Of a stretch of DNA of 64,000 nucleotides, positions 37,801 to 50,299 are shown piece after piece. The notes under the pieces were generated by a model. That model saw only the letters and a program-made list of their open reading frames with translations. It ran no database searches and had not been told where the DNA came from. Positions within the stretch are counted from its first letter, which is position 1. Each line of letters starts with the position of its first letter. The DNA comes from Membranipora membranacea (taxonomy: Eukaryota > Bryozoa > Gymnolaemata > Cheilostomatida > Membraniporidae): NCBI GenBank assembly GCA_914767715.1, contig OU612072.1:5208001-5272000 (forward strand), written 5' to 3'. The translations under genes and the position numbers were made by a program.

Positions 37801-40800
37801 AAGAGTGGACAGCTAAGAATGTAAAATAAAATTGTGAAGCCATGAAACCTTCCCCAAATCACCCCTGGCTGTCAAGAAATGAACCGAGTACTCAATATAT
37901 TGCAACAGCACTCAAACATGGTGAAAGAAAAGTCAATAACCCACTGAGCAGTACCGCTACATGTGAGATGAAAACTTTGCTTACCTGGTTTGTAATTGAG
38001 GTTTGTAGTTGTATATGTCATGCTGTTCTTCTTTCTTGTATAGGATTTCACAGTAAACTACAAGGTGATGATTCTGGTTGACGGAGCTCTGAACTATCAG
38101 TCGATCACTGAAGTTAACGCTCAGAAACTGGAGGCTGAACTCCTCGCATCACAGAGCAAGAGAAAGAGAAGATCTATCCTATACTTTGGTGAGTCTAATA
38201 CTTCATTTTGTAGCAGCTTACTACTGAAGAAAGGGTTTATGATAGCTTAACAACACTTTCCTCACAGTCAACCAATATATTATTTCCGGGAATACTATCA
38301 ATCTTACCATTTTCCTACAACCAAAGCAGACAGCGACCAAGATTTTTGTATTGCTGACTGTTTTTTAAGACAAGCCACAGAACGCATAAGTGAAATCTGT
38401 TAGACTCACAGTTAGACTCTGTAATTGAACTTTGAGTTAGACTCATTGTACTTCCTCTTGATTCAAATAAATGATTTATTGTCCTCGATTATTTACAGAT
38501 TTATCGATCAGAGACGTAAATGAATGTGATACAACTCTGAATGTGCTACTCAGAGATGGATGTGACCACCAGGCTGTTTGTACTAATACTGATGGTGAGT
38601 AAAGAGGCAGCATCACCTGCTCAACACTATGTCTATTGTTTATCCTTGTATACTTAGTCAATTAACAGCAACGCAGTCTTTGAACATACAACAGCTTGTT
38701 GATGATTGACTTGTCTTTTCAAAGTTTTCAAACATACAAAAATGATTGTGCCATTCTAACTGTTGCGTTTCTCTGAAAAAACATTAAAACAATGATTTAT
38801 TGTTATACGCACTTGTAAAAGGCTCACTATTTTGTGTGTATATTACCACTTTGTATGATTGTTGTTGCTGATTGATCTCTCACTAGGTTCATACCAGTGT
38901 CAATGCCCAGCTGAGCTGATAGGTAATGGATTCAGCTGCACTGCTAAGATCGATCCTCTGATTGGACGAGCAAACTTTGACCGAGACGTACCGCCTGGCT
39001 ATCACTACCTGTATAAACTGGTGGTGAATCTGAGGTCTACTGGTGCTGAAACTCATGGCTGTTTCAATGGTTCGTTGTCAGCTCTTTAATACTTATTAAC
39101 TTATATGAACCAGCCTTGTCCCCTTCAAAGTACTTGTGGTGCATATGGTTCCCAATGTAAAAACAAGAGTATATAACTAAATAACTTCTGCTGGGCTTCT
39201 TTGTCACTCTTTCTGATTTGCTCTGGCATGTCTTCATAATGAGAGGTACCTGTTGCCAAACCAACCTCGTCTCAAACATGTTATCAGTTTCCCAGTCTTT
39301 TGGACAGTGAAGTTACTAGACTCTCATTTATATTCATAGGTATGAATGATGTGGATTCTGCAACATTCCAGGATAAGGAGATGGTTGTCTGCTCAGCTCT
39401 TGGAGAGGCTATGGATTCCCTCTACGCCTGCTATGTAGAGGACTTTAACTGTGATCAAGACTTTAGAGTGACAGCTTATATTGTAGTAGATGCTGAGCTT
39501 AACTACCTCGATAAGAGAGTCACTCAAACTCTTATAAGAAATGAACTTATTAATTATGATGGTTAGTTCTCATGTGATTTTATTTCTGAGGGGACATATT
39601 GTCCCTTTAGCGTCTTATATGATATCAATGTGAGTGTCCTTGCCGAGTCACAGAATGTATATTGAGCCTTTTTTAAGCCTAACAAATGGTTTTTACATAA
39701 ACCTCAATATTTTTAATGACTCAGTCTAGCTAGCTCCCAGTTAGCCTAATTAAGGGGTGACTTGGTGTTAGTTAGCTAGCACAAAATTTTGACTATCTGA
39801 GTCAGAAGTCTATATGAAGTAAGGAGAGTGATTAAATGTTAGCTAGTTTAATATTTAGCTTTCAAAGCATGTACAAAATGACAAACTTTCTTCCTACGAA
39901 TATTTAACTCCCTTTAGCGTAATTATGTATTTGACATACATATACAACTTGAGTTAGATATTAAGGATTATACCATAACTGTTATCTTTACAGGTGAGAT
40001 AATTAACAGTAATATACAGGATGTGAACGAATGCTCAGTAGTAGAGCCATTAATCACTAATCACTGCACAGCGGACGCTACATGTGAGAATTCTGCTGGT
40101 TTATACGACTGTATCTGCCAAAACGGTCAGAAGGGTATGTCATTACAACTGTTCTACATGAACTGAAAATATATCACTCAGTCCTTCACTTGTCATGCAG
40201 TGTGCAGCGATGACCGTGGAATGAAAGACATGCGATGTTGACCTTCTATGTATTTTTTTAAATTGGTGCGTAATGGCAGTGCTGTCACTTTTCAAGAAAT
40301 CAATTTACTAGGATCTTAGTTCAGTTACAGCTAGCAGTAAATGGTGAAATAGCCGTCTTCTAGGATATTTTTTATGCAGCCTTGGTTTCAAATATCTGCA
40401 TGGTGTGCGAATTCGCAATGCAGTATGTCCATAATTGTCCACATACAACAATCATTTCTTGTAGTTAATAAATGACGGTCTCTTGACTCATTGCTTATGT
40501 TCAAACTTTTTATTTACAGGATTTGTCGGAGTGTCTACCTGTTTGAGCTCCACAGTACCACCTCTCCCTGTAGGAGTAGATAAGGTATCGTCTGGTCTGG
40601 CTGACTGGACGATAGCTGTTATAGTTGTAGCTGCAGTTATACTAGTGGCAGCTATAGCTATCGGCGTCGGCTACGGCTGTAGAAAAGCTCGAGATAATAC
40701 AGGACAGGCTCACGAGCCACTTCACTCAGGTAATTTAATTAAAAATTCAAATATCTGATTGCTTTTCGATTGGTGAGTGAGACCTGCTAGAGGTCCAGTC

Positions 40801-42040
40801 CCCAATTATGCTCACTCATTGATGGAACTTCATACACTCAATACATGCATGAACAATTTGGTAACAAGCTTGCATGATTGTTGTAGCATATGAGGATAGA
40901 GCCTGAGCCTAGCAATACTGATGATTTGGTTGAGATACTCATAATTACACTAATAATACAACAGAGTATTGGGCAATTTGGGCTTAAAATTGAAGTGGGT
41001 AAAGGCTCAGTTGCTTTCACCTAAACTTAAAGTCACTGCATGTAGAGTTCGGTTGTAAGGATTTGATAATTCTCCTACCACAATGATATCGCAACTAACA
41101 GTTTATTCTTGTACTTGGCAGGTGAGGAGACACCACCAAGGCTTGGTGGCACATTACCCCCACTCTATAATAGCCTTGGATCTATTAAGGCTGCTCGCTC
41201 AGAAGTAGGGAGCTATTTCTATGCACCACAAGTAAGTCTTACATCAAATCATTGATGATCGTGGGTTAACTATGCATTTTAATTTTTACTGAAGTGTCAC
41301 TCTGAGCCTGGAAATATTCACATGGCTCCAAATTTGTGTAAAATGTACAACCTGCTATATGCTGATAGAGTACTCTTATGTGTGTGTACTGTACGTTTAT
41401 GCAGTATTAGAGCTTTGCATTACACAGATGATGAGAATTATTTTATCAATGTTTTGCAGGAAGAGGTAAAAGTCAACACGACACAATGTCTATTGAAAAT
41501 CTTATGTTCCAACACAATTATATAGATCAATCTTGAACACATCATGTTCATTATTTTTCCGTTACTTGGAAATAAGACACAGCACTTCCATGTAGAGCTT
41601 TCACATAGTTGATTCTGTGTAGATGATTTGGTTTATACTTCTCATGGATACTGTGGGTCTATTAATCCATGCAGCACCTACAAATAAAAATAGGTCACAT
41701 GTGAAATCGCGAGGATAGGTTGTTACTAAGCTCTCATGTTGTTGCCATGTGAGCCATCTTAAAGTGGGGGGGGGGGGGGAGTTTGCTATCCTCTATTCCA
41801 ATGCTTCTAGCTAGGTTCACAGGCCAGGCGCAGTCTCGAAATCAGACAATTAGTAAGAGAGAGCTGACAGAAAATCACTATACAAATCTTTCATCTCAGA
41901 TTCTTATTACAATAAGTCAATTTTTTTGTTTTATTTTGCAGGAGCAGGAGTTGCCTGGCTATGCAATGAAAACATACGGTGATACATACCGACAGTCTGG
42001 TTTAGGACATGATAATATCGCTGTGCACACATTTGAGTAA
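28870..42040 (+). CDS. Receptor-like gene X_B: 14 PLAC-like cysteine repeats, two module-plus-EGF units, TM, tail
   Basis: Single-pass surface protein read as 25 exons: 28870-29021, 30506-30689, 30921-31030, 31262-31437, 31887-32127, 32503-32727, 33217-33319, 33586-33715, 34140-34278, 34570-34778, 35253-35411, 35691-35861, 36172-36298, 36622-36717, 37020-37145, 37474-37595, 38044-38188, 38499-38594, 38887-39069, 39340-39561, 39994-40134, 40520-40729, 41122-41231, 41460-41465, 41942-42040. All phases agree (about 1,226 codons). First come 14 six-cysteine repeats of the form C..GD...C...C...CC..C, like the PLAC domain of ADAMTS/papilin proteins, with threonine-rich linkers after several. Then two units of an unrecognised module plus calcium-binding EGF (DVNEC), the first with a KRKRR basic site. 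A transmembrane helix and a tyrosine-rich tail follow. An in-frame TGA interrupts repeat 12. The donor after 39069 (GTTCGT) is weak. The start exon was not found, so the first listed exon is the least certain. The ligand is unknown; cell-surface recognition or adhesion is inferred. Confidence 0.8.
35736..35738 (+). other. In-frame TGA in X_B repeat 12
   Basis: Exon 35691-35861 is phase 0 at both ends and open except for this TGA; the repeat's later cysteines follow in the same frame. A CGA-to-TGA transition would explain it. It would truncate the protein before the EGF units and membrane segment. Confidence 0.75.
41460..41465 (+). other. 6-nt microexon (GAAGAG) of X_B
   Basis: TTTTGCAG precedes and GTAAAAG follows a 6-base exon that adds Glu-Glu to the cytoplasmic tail in frame. 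The same microexon with good flanks is at 2332-2337 (GTATGAG) and 55011-55016 (GTAAGAG). Skipping it also keeps the frame. Confidence 0.55.
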
Positions 42041-45000
42041 CCTATGACACCTGTCAACACGCCTAGCGTGTCACACTTTTGTTTAATTGTTGAAAACATT
42101 CCGAAGAAAATTATGTGATCTGATAGAAAATGTATTTTATGATACACACGGTATTGAGCTGTTATAACTATAATTGTGATCATCCTCTCAAAAGACGATC
42201 AAATCCATTTTTATTTCATCTTTATGTAACTTTTATTTACCCGATTACACCGTTAAGTCACGTTTTGGAATTTTATACAATTTTGTTTGTGCTCAAAATG
42301 GCACGTCTTTTTGGACATAGTTTGTAATTCAATTTTTGTACAGCCGATAAGCATGTTGCTGATTTGTCCAAATAAGGGAGTTTGGAATATTGGATTTAGA
42401 GCAAAATCAGATTTTATTACTTATGCACATATTTTGTGTTTTGATTTTTTTATCACCAAGAATGTATCATGACGATTCAAATAATTTTATACAACTGTAT
42501 TATAAGAATATATAAAATGTAATAATATATACATTGTAGTATTGAAGTGAAGCTATTCCAAGAACAATAAAATTAACACATTGACTTGAGACCTTTTTGC
42601 TGAGTGGTCCACACCCTACAGATAAACTTGATGGTTGTTGCGGCAGAGATATTAAAAATATATATTTATTGGCAGGGATTATGGATAAACACAATATATT
42701 TTATGTCTATAATTATTCCCCTGTAAAAATGGTAGTTCTATTTGAAATTTTCGATTCACTCGTAGTTGTCAATAGTTGCCAATTGCGACTCTTTAGATGG
42801 TTCTGATCAAACTCCCTTCTCACTTGCATCGATCGTCTAATGTTAAGAAAAACTGGTTGATTATTACCAACACTTTTGGACTTATACAGAAAACAATTAA
42901 TGTGGAAGAATTGGTTCACGTTTTGGAATTTTAGGGAAGACACAATTTTCATTCGGAGTTATTTACAATCGAATAATGCCAAAACATAATTAATAAACCA
43001 ATTTTCAACTTATTAATTTTTTGAATTTTCTCTATCTAAATTATATGATCTTGTCATTGATAATATTTGTGAAGAGGAGAGTTTACTGTCTTACTACACG
43101 CTCCTTTTTTCTTTATCAAGGATATTATTATTACTGTTGGTGTCAATTTAAACTCTAATGATAGTGCGAAAATCCAATAACATCTTTAGAGGCAATCATC
43201 AGACAAGTGATCACTTTCATCAAATATCTCAGACAACAGACAGAGATAAATCTTTTCATTTCAATCAATCAATAATGCTCACCCAATCGGAGCCCATCAA
43301 TGAATAACAGTCTTTCTTACCGATTGCACCACTTCACCGACAAAACCTCTACTTTTCTAGCCTTCGGGCTTAGACAACTTTTTTAATCCGACTGTGGATA
43401 AATCCTTTGACTGACTAAGGGACAAGAGACATGAATTGAGAGGCCACAGCCAGTCGTAATATAGTTAGTGACAGTTAGTTAGTGTAATTTACCAACTGTT
43501 TTGTATTTGGGATGAATTTCATTTGTAGATACACTACAATAAAACCACTACACAATCATATGAAAGCATAAGGTGTCCTGACCATTGCAATTACACATTA
43601 ATATCGCTAATAACGTATGGTGGAAAAGAATCAGACACTAAGAATTTAGTCAAGACAAGAATTAGCCAGCAGGCTATCCACTTTTATTCCTGTTAACAAG
43701 GATGCAACTCTGAAACTATTTATTATAAACAATCAAGTTTCCACGAAAGAAACTCGTTGCGCGCCAGGTTGGTCATTGACTTGCCAAGGGTCAATACCAC
43801 CTAAATTATATAACTGATTATGACAGATTTTCACAATAAGCTGGTAGGGCAAGAGGGAAAGAAATATCCTCCAAAATGTACATAACAACTAGCTTTATTA
43901 TTATGTGGCAGCCATGATGCTTGAGTTTGACCTAACCTGAGTCTTTTCCGCCATATGTGATGAGTGATATTAATATGCAATTACAATGGGCAAGACACCT
44001 ATGTTTGTGTAGTGGTTTTATTGGTAGTGTACCCACAATAGAATTTCATACCAAATACAATACAGTTGCTAACTTACCTTAGTGTTGATAACTGCATTAC
44101 GGCTTTGGCCTACCGATTCATATTTCTTGTCCCTTGTCAGACATGTATTTAATCTACAGTTGGATAAAGAAATTTGATTGATATTGCAAGGTTTGTCTCT
44201 GCCCGGAGGCTAGAAAAGTAGAGGTGGGCCGGTAAAGTGGAGCGATCGGTGAAAACTACTGTTATTCACTGATGGGCTCCCAGTAGCCGATGAGCATTAT
44301 TGATTGGTTAAATTTACAAAGTTTATCTCTGTCTGTTGTCTGAGATATAAAGGTGACTTGAAAGTGAGACTGCCTTATTCGGCTCCAAGTTGCAGTCAGT
44401 TTGCAGGCGGGTTTGAGCACTCCTTAGACACCAGTAGGCAGTACCAGGAGGCAGTAGAGGGAATCAAAACCAATTACCTTCAAAGCTTTGGCAGGTGCTC
44501 TGACTGTCAAAGTAATTTCCAGCCGTATAATGTTTGTTCTTTTATTTCCTCATCAATGAGGAAATCTATCTGACCCTATATTATTATGACATACAAAATT
44601 CCGTGAAATATGAGTAGGTCAAACTGGCGAAGGTCTAAACCTCCTATAACTATAATTTAACGAAGAAACTTTTTCGAAGACTTTGCGAAATGCTTTTGAC
44701 ATATTTGTTGCAAAACTTTGCTCTTCGCAGTGTGGCCCAGATTCGATGCGAGGGAAGCTGAACGCATTTCTACCATAGTCTCAAATATCATTGGTGAACA
44801 AAAACGTTTTCAATGATTCAATCAATCAAGTTTGTGTATGGCTCACAATTATGTTGCAGGTAAGTGATAAACTACATTTCGGTTTACTTATTAAAATGAG
44901 TCTACGTTCTGAGACTATAAAAATGTTACAGAGTTTTCCAAATTCCTAACCTTAGGTCTTAGGTCACAAAAAATGAAAGGGCAGACAATTCTTCATTAGT

Positions 45001-46079
45001 CATTTCAAAGTATATACTGTATGTGTATTTGATCAGGGATGTGATGTGATGTGGCCATAGTGCGGACAAAGCAACACTATTTTTGAAGACAAATATTATA
45101 TCTTCAAGGATAGTGTTGCTTTTCCAGACAGATAGCCTCTACTGTATTATCAGTAATTTTGTTGATACAGTGAGATTAATAGCTGGAAGTTGTCCGTTCA
45201 TTATGGTGGAAGAGCAATATCTAAAAAGCTATATAGTGGAACGAGACAAAGTGCCTCGATACCGAACATTTACATTATCACACACCGGTTGGGTTGCCTT
45301 ATCAGGATCAAAGGCATTCTTGTTTCTGACTGATAAATAATATTACCTCTAACAATTCAAACTTCAGGCCTTGGCACCATAAAGACATAAGCTTCCACAA
45401 ATCAGTCCGCAATTGACAAGTACCACCTTAGATGGTCTCATATATTTCCTTCCAACTGAGGAGGGCTATGGTATGCATGTAAGAGTCGACATGAGCTTTG
45501 CTGTTAGATTTATTTTGTTCATTTCATCAACCGTGATGCTTTACAAGATGGCACTACAGCAGCAATGCATGTTGTCATGAGTCGAAAAACTTCATGGTTG
45601 ACACAAATAAATATGGTTTCGCCCAGGATGTTACTGATCGAAAAAACACCTTGATTCAATTAACTCTTTACATTACCAAATGATAAATAAACAAAATTCT
45701 AACCTAAATTATAAAGACAAGGCCTTTCTCAGAGCTGAATTGTCTCAATTGGCCTGCACAGTTAATTTCTCATCATATCAAAGTCAGGCAGTAGGCTATA
45801 GTACCAGCGGTAAGAAAGCATAAAACTAACAAACGTAGGCCTAGAGTTTTGTTATGAACCTCCAACACTATTTGAGTATTATTAGAGACTGATCCATAAA
45901 AGCTGGGAGAGTTGTTTTCCTGTGTTTTGCTGCACTAATAATTCAACCAAATAACACTTTTCGGTAATTTTAGTATTTATTACTATTTTTTCAATGGAAA
46001 TCGAGAAACAAATGTTATCAAACTTATGAGTTTATCAAAATGTTATAGCACAAGTAATCAAGCTTTCCATGACAGTCAA
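42041..46079. other. Spacer between X_B and L1_B
   Basis: Contains the X_B 3' UTR (AATAAA at 42566-42571), a foldback element at about 43200-44345, a hairpin at about 45064-45122, and the L1_B poly(A) signal at 45976-45981 on the minus strand. No gene is seen. Short ORFs here recur in copies A and C only because of the duplication. Confidence 0.6.
43200..44345. repeat. Foldback element, copy B
   Basis: Same arms and loop as 4070-5190. The left arm begins near the ATCTCAGACAACAGACAGAG motif and the right arm ends near its reverse complement at about 44320. Confidence 0.7.
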
Positions 46080-48122
46080 TTAAGCTCTCTTTTCACATAT
46101 AAAGCGGCGAGGGTCTGCACATGGCACATCATTCCAATCTCCTCCGATCACATCTATACAGTCTTCATTTCCTCCAGCATCGTTAGGTTCGCCTGAATGC
46201 CAGTCACTCACTGCTATGTTTGCCTGACTTATACCGTCCCATCTCCATATGCCTGACTGTTTCTTACCTCCGATCCAGAAATGCTGATCGAGAGCGCCTG
46301 CAAGATAAATATATACTATGTGGTATAGTGTAACTCATTGCCAACTAGATAGAGTTTTAAGGATTACACTGTTTCAGCTAATATGTAATAATATGAGTAC
46401 AATATTTTTATAAAGCTTGGTCACAACTTTCACCACTCTACTATAGAACTTTAAATTGAGATTCAAAGAACAATCCAAACAGTCTCAAATATGTTTTTAA
46501 ACTTTATATATTCGAGAAAACCACAAAATTGCTCTAAGTGACAGTATATGGTATAGTCATAGACATGCTCTATAATAAGATAATGAGATATGCTTGGTAA
46601 TGAGATAAAACTCACCATTCTGGTTATAGACTTTCCAGCTCCCAGAGGCCCCCCAACCAGTAGAAACTGCAACACTCTTGATCTCTTGAGGGGTGGAGTC
46701 ATGATACTCTAACAATACTATACCACTGTTGAAGTACCCACCTGTTCCTACTCGTATCTTACCACCAGACCACGAGATCCAAAACAGCCTACAGTGAGAA
46801 AGTCAAATCAAATGCTGTACATACTTATATCTACAGATACTGTTTATCTCAACTGCTGTTTCGCAACTGATAAAGCCACCTCACCATCCCAAACACGGAA
46901 CGGATGATTTCGCTGAGTAGAAAGCCCGTCATTCACTGCTAGGAGTCATACACTCAGATCACATAGTAAGGGTTATTTACAGAAAAGGTTTAATGTCTAA
47001 CCGTTTTTCTGAGCAGCTGGTGACATCATTCTGGCGTTTTGTAGCTCGATTTGCTACCTGGAAACTCTCTCTGATCCCAGATTGTGTGTTGCTCCATCCT
47101 CCAAGGACAATTTCGTACGCATTGCTGAAAATATAAAAATTCAAACCAAACATAAGTAAGAAAATAAGTAACCTATTTCACACAAACGGCAGCCACATTG
47201 TATTCTTTTTGCTGCAAAAGTCTTCCGAACCTGAATATGACATCATAGTTATAGTCACTGTGGCATAGCTTTATTGATTATCATTCCAACGCTAACTACG
47301 GGTTACTCACCTTGTTATGCCAGTTATTGTAGGCTGAAGAGTAATATGGGCATCATTGCAAGCTTGCACAGAGAACTGCACATAGTTCTTGTTTGTCAGA
47401 TCCAAGTTTGGAATTGTTTGATAAGCATATGCGTTTGGTGTATTCTTGCTTGTAACTTGATCTTAAAAATAACATGAGGCCTTCTTGTTAACTTTTTTTA
47501 TTACAGATGGCACGTTGGGAGACAAATAAAGAGTTCGAGGCCGTTTGTCGAGGCTAACGATGTCACCACTACCTTACTGAAACCATGCAGATGGTTGACC
47601 AACCTAATGTGTAGGGCACAATCCATACAACATGAACCAAACAATTTTTACAGTTTATCCTTTTCTATTGCCTCCATACAAATGGAGAAAAAAATTAGAG
47701 TAACACTCACTCGAATTCAGCAGGAAACCATCCAAATAGTTTATCATTCTCCTGTTTGGGAGAGTAACCAGCTCACTACCATGTGACCTACATGATGCTT
47801 TAGCATTGCTCCAGTTTTCACTATTCCAGAAAAGTTTCACACAAGTATTTTCAGGTGTCAGAGACCAACCATAATGGCAACCACAGCCGCCTATTGCTGA
47901 GGCCCAGCAAGCTGAAATTAAGAAATTAGAGGAATATCGATGGTTATGTAAAATATACCTAGTATTTAATAGTGCGCTATTTTGCCTCCCATTACTATGA
48001 AGCAAGAGCTTCTGAAATCAGACTCTATCACCACATTAACAAGCAATACTGTAATATATGTAATACCTACATCCACCCATGAGGCTGAGTAAAGCGAGGC
48101 AAACTGCTACAATCTGCTTCAT
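46080..48122 (-). CDS. Secreted C-type lectin with an inserted Methyltransf_FA-like domain (L1_B)
   Basis: Exons on the minus strand: 48122-48071, 47911-47711, 47461-47311, 47124-47002, 46788-46616 and 46297-46080. They total 918 nt (305 residues plus stop) with agreeing phases and no stop. The domain order is as in L1_A: signal peptide ([17 protein letters not shown]), lectin N-half, inserted domain, lectin C-half with WIGG, EPN, WND and the ending ICEKRA. The donor of exon 4 is GTTAGA rather than GTAAGA, as in L2. The intron between exons 5 and 6 lacks the 500-bp MITE seen in copies A and C. A retrotransposon sits about 10 bases beyond its TATA box, so its upstream control DNA has been pushed 5.3 kb away. 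The coding region looks intact; expression may be altered. Confidence 0.87.
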
Positions 48123-48188
48123 TTCTGTGATGTGTTAGTGAAGAACGAAAGAGAAGCGATTAATGAAACAGAAACTTTGCACTCACCG

Positions 48189-48195
48189 TTTTATA
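48189..48195 (-). promoter_or_regulatory. TATA box of L1_B
   Basis: TATAAAA on the minus strand, about 67 bases before the ATG. The retrotransposon begins about 10 bases upstream of it. Confidence 0.65.
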
Positions 48196-48523
48196 CCATT
48201 ATAAAACGCAATTGTTGCGACGCAATTGTTGTGAGCGACGCAGCAAGCAGCAATAAAAAACTGCTCTGACATTGTTTTTAGTAAAACCTATACTAATAAT
48301 ATTTAACAAATGATAAAACATTTTCACCGAGCGCGGAAAAAGAATAGCAATGACGTAGACTCGGATAGTACTTCATCTTCCTCTGAACCTACCCACACCC
48401 GTAGATAGTGATTGTACGTAACACCGCTGCATTCGAGTGGATCAAAACTTCACTAGCAAACTTTCTCAAAACTAAAGACATTGAAGGTGTGTGTTCTAAG
48501 TTAACTGTTGATAAAAGTGGAGC

Positions 48524-50299
48524 ATGTATAAGTGTTTCGAAAAAGCTAAAAAAAAGGAAAAAAAAGTTTATACTGTCAACTTTTACAATACGACATCCAC
48601 TATTTTGGTGAACGGAAATTCAGATATTAACTATTTCATGGCTCACTACAAGGAACTAATGTCTAAGATGCCTCAATACGTTGTTGATGCTGCCAACCAG
48701 GATTATCAATCAATCTGCCACACAGCTCTGGCTAATGTAAAAAACTATGAAAGAGATAGCTTCTCAGACGAAAGTAATATGGATACATCAATCAATAGTC
48801 CATCTTTCACACATAGCAAAGATGAAGCTACTGAGCCATCGCTCCCAACTCACCCTGTCCCATCAACTTCATCAAACATTGAAAGTGAGTCATCAAAGGG
48901 TTTGCCTTCCCATCCCACCACCCCTTCCCAACAGAGCCCAGTCAAAAACCAGAGCCCAATCAACAATACCGCCAGTCCTATATCACCCATCCCCAACACC
49001 TCATCTCCTATTATCCAGTCTGACATAGAGATCACTCATGTTCAAACCGCTATAACAAATTCCTCTCCCATCAACCAACAGCTCAAATCTGAAACCTTTA
49101 ACAGGAGACAAGCTGAGACAGGAATACATGACCAACTCACTCCACCAAAGAAATCAAGAGAAAAATCAAGATCTCCTCTCAATAAATCGATCCCTCCACC
49201 AATCTCTGACTTAAGTTCTTACCCACCAATTTCTTCACCACCTACCAAAATTCCTGACTGCAGTCTAGTTATGTGCAAGGCTTTGAACAAGTCACTGCAG
49301 TCAAGAATTCAAGAACTGGAAGAGGTAGTCAATAACCAGGCCAAGATCATCCAACAAATGCAGGAGAGCAGAAACATCGGACCATTAACCAATGACACAT
49401 TACGTGCTCACCTGAGCCATTTCTCAGCAACTATGGAGCAGAAATTTAGCCATCAACTGTTCTGTGTAAAACAACAACTGGAATCTTCCATCAACCAGAA
49501 ATTTGGAACGTATGCAGAGGTTGCTGGAAAAACACAAAGTCACTGCACTGGTGCTCATGTTTCCCTCTCCATACCAACACCACACACTTCCACTCAACAA
49601 AACCAGGCAAACCCTTTATCCCGACCACTATCCTTCCAATCCCACGGCCGGCCTTCCCATTCACCACACCATAGTGGATCACCAAACAATAATACCCTTC
49701 ACAGCAGAAAGTCAAAACTCAAATCATCCAGTAAGGACCAACACAGCTCAGACCATCCACAGTCAACACATAGAGAACCATTTGCGGCTGAAAGAAACAT
49801 TATCGTTAATATTGAGAAAGACTCAGCTTTCCATTTAAATTACAACCAAGATATTACTCGACAAGAGATCTGCAAACATTATGGTCTAGTGATTGTAGAA
49901 AAAATAACGCTATATATGTTTAAGTCAGATCATCCAAAACTGGCCATTCAATTTAGAGATACTGCTGCAGCTATAAAAATTGTAACGGAATGGAATTGTC
50001 TCCTCTTTGGTGGATCGACTGCAAGGAGACCACAAGACCCTAAGACTCAGAATTTAAACTGTGCCATGATGTGCAATGTCCCTAAAGAAGGCAGTAACAA
50101 TGATATAGAGCGAGATGTCAAAGCAGTTTATCCGGAGGCCACTATTGAGAGACTCTCAAAAGGTGGTAAGACCTTGCGCACTGTGAAGGTAAAATTCTCA
50201 TCACAAACCGACATGAAACACGCTATACACAATGGTATACCACTCAAATCTTTATTCATATATTGCCACCTATCAGAAACTTCAACTCCAAATGTCTAG
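48524..50299 (+). CDS. Retrotransposon ORF1 protein
   Basis: An intact 591-codon ORF. The first half is rich in Ser, Pro and Thr. A heptad-like stretch follows at about residues 250-285 (LQSRIQELEEVVNNQAKIIQ), compatible with a coiled coil for trimerisation. The C-terminal ~170 residues (from RNIIVNIEKDS) look like a globular nucleic-acid-binding region, perhaps RRM-like. By family knowledge ORF1 proteins bind element RNA. It remains open although ORF2 is broken. Its stop overlaps the ORF2 start in ATGTCTAG. The true start could be a nearby methionine. Confidence 0.75.
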   Translation: MYKCFEKAKKKEKKVYTVNFYNTTSTILVNGNSDINYFMAHYKELMSKMPQYVVDAANQDYQSICHTALANVKNYERDSFSDESNMDTSINSPSFTHSKDEATEPSLPTHPVPSTSSNIESESSKGLPSHPTTPSQQSPVKNQSPINNTASPISPIPNTSSPIIQSDIEITHVQTAITNSSPINQQLKSETFNRRQAETGIHDQLTPPKKSREKSRSPLNKSIPPPISDLSSYPPISSPPTKIPDCSLVMCKALNKSLQSRIQELEEVVNNQAKIIQQMQESRNIGPLTNDTLRAHLSHFSATMEQKFSHQLFCVKQQLESSINQKFGTYAEVAGKTQSHCTGAHVSLSIPTPHTSTQQNQANPLSRPLSFQSHGRPSHSPHHSGSPNNNTLHSRKSKLKSSSKDQHSSDHPQSTHREPFAAERNIIVNIEKDSAFHLNYNQDITRQEICKHYGLVIVEKITLYMFKSDHPKLAIQFRDTAAAIKIVTEWNCLLFGGSTARRPQDPKTQNLNCAMMCNVPKEGSNNDIERDVKAVYPEATIERLSKGGKTLRTVKVKFSSQTDMKHAIHNGIPLKSLFIYCHLSETSTPNV

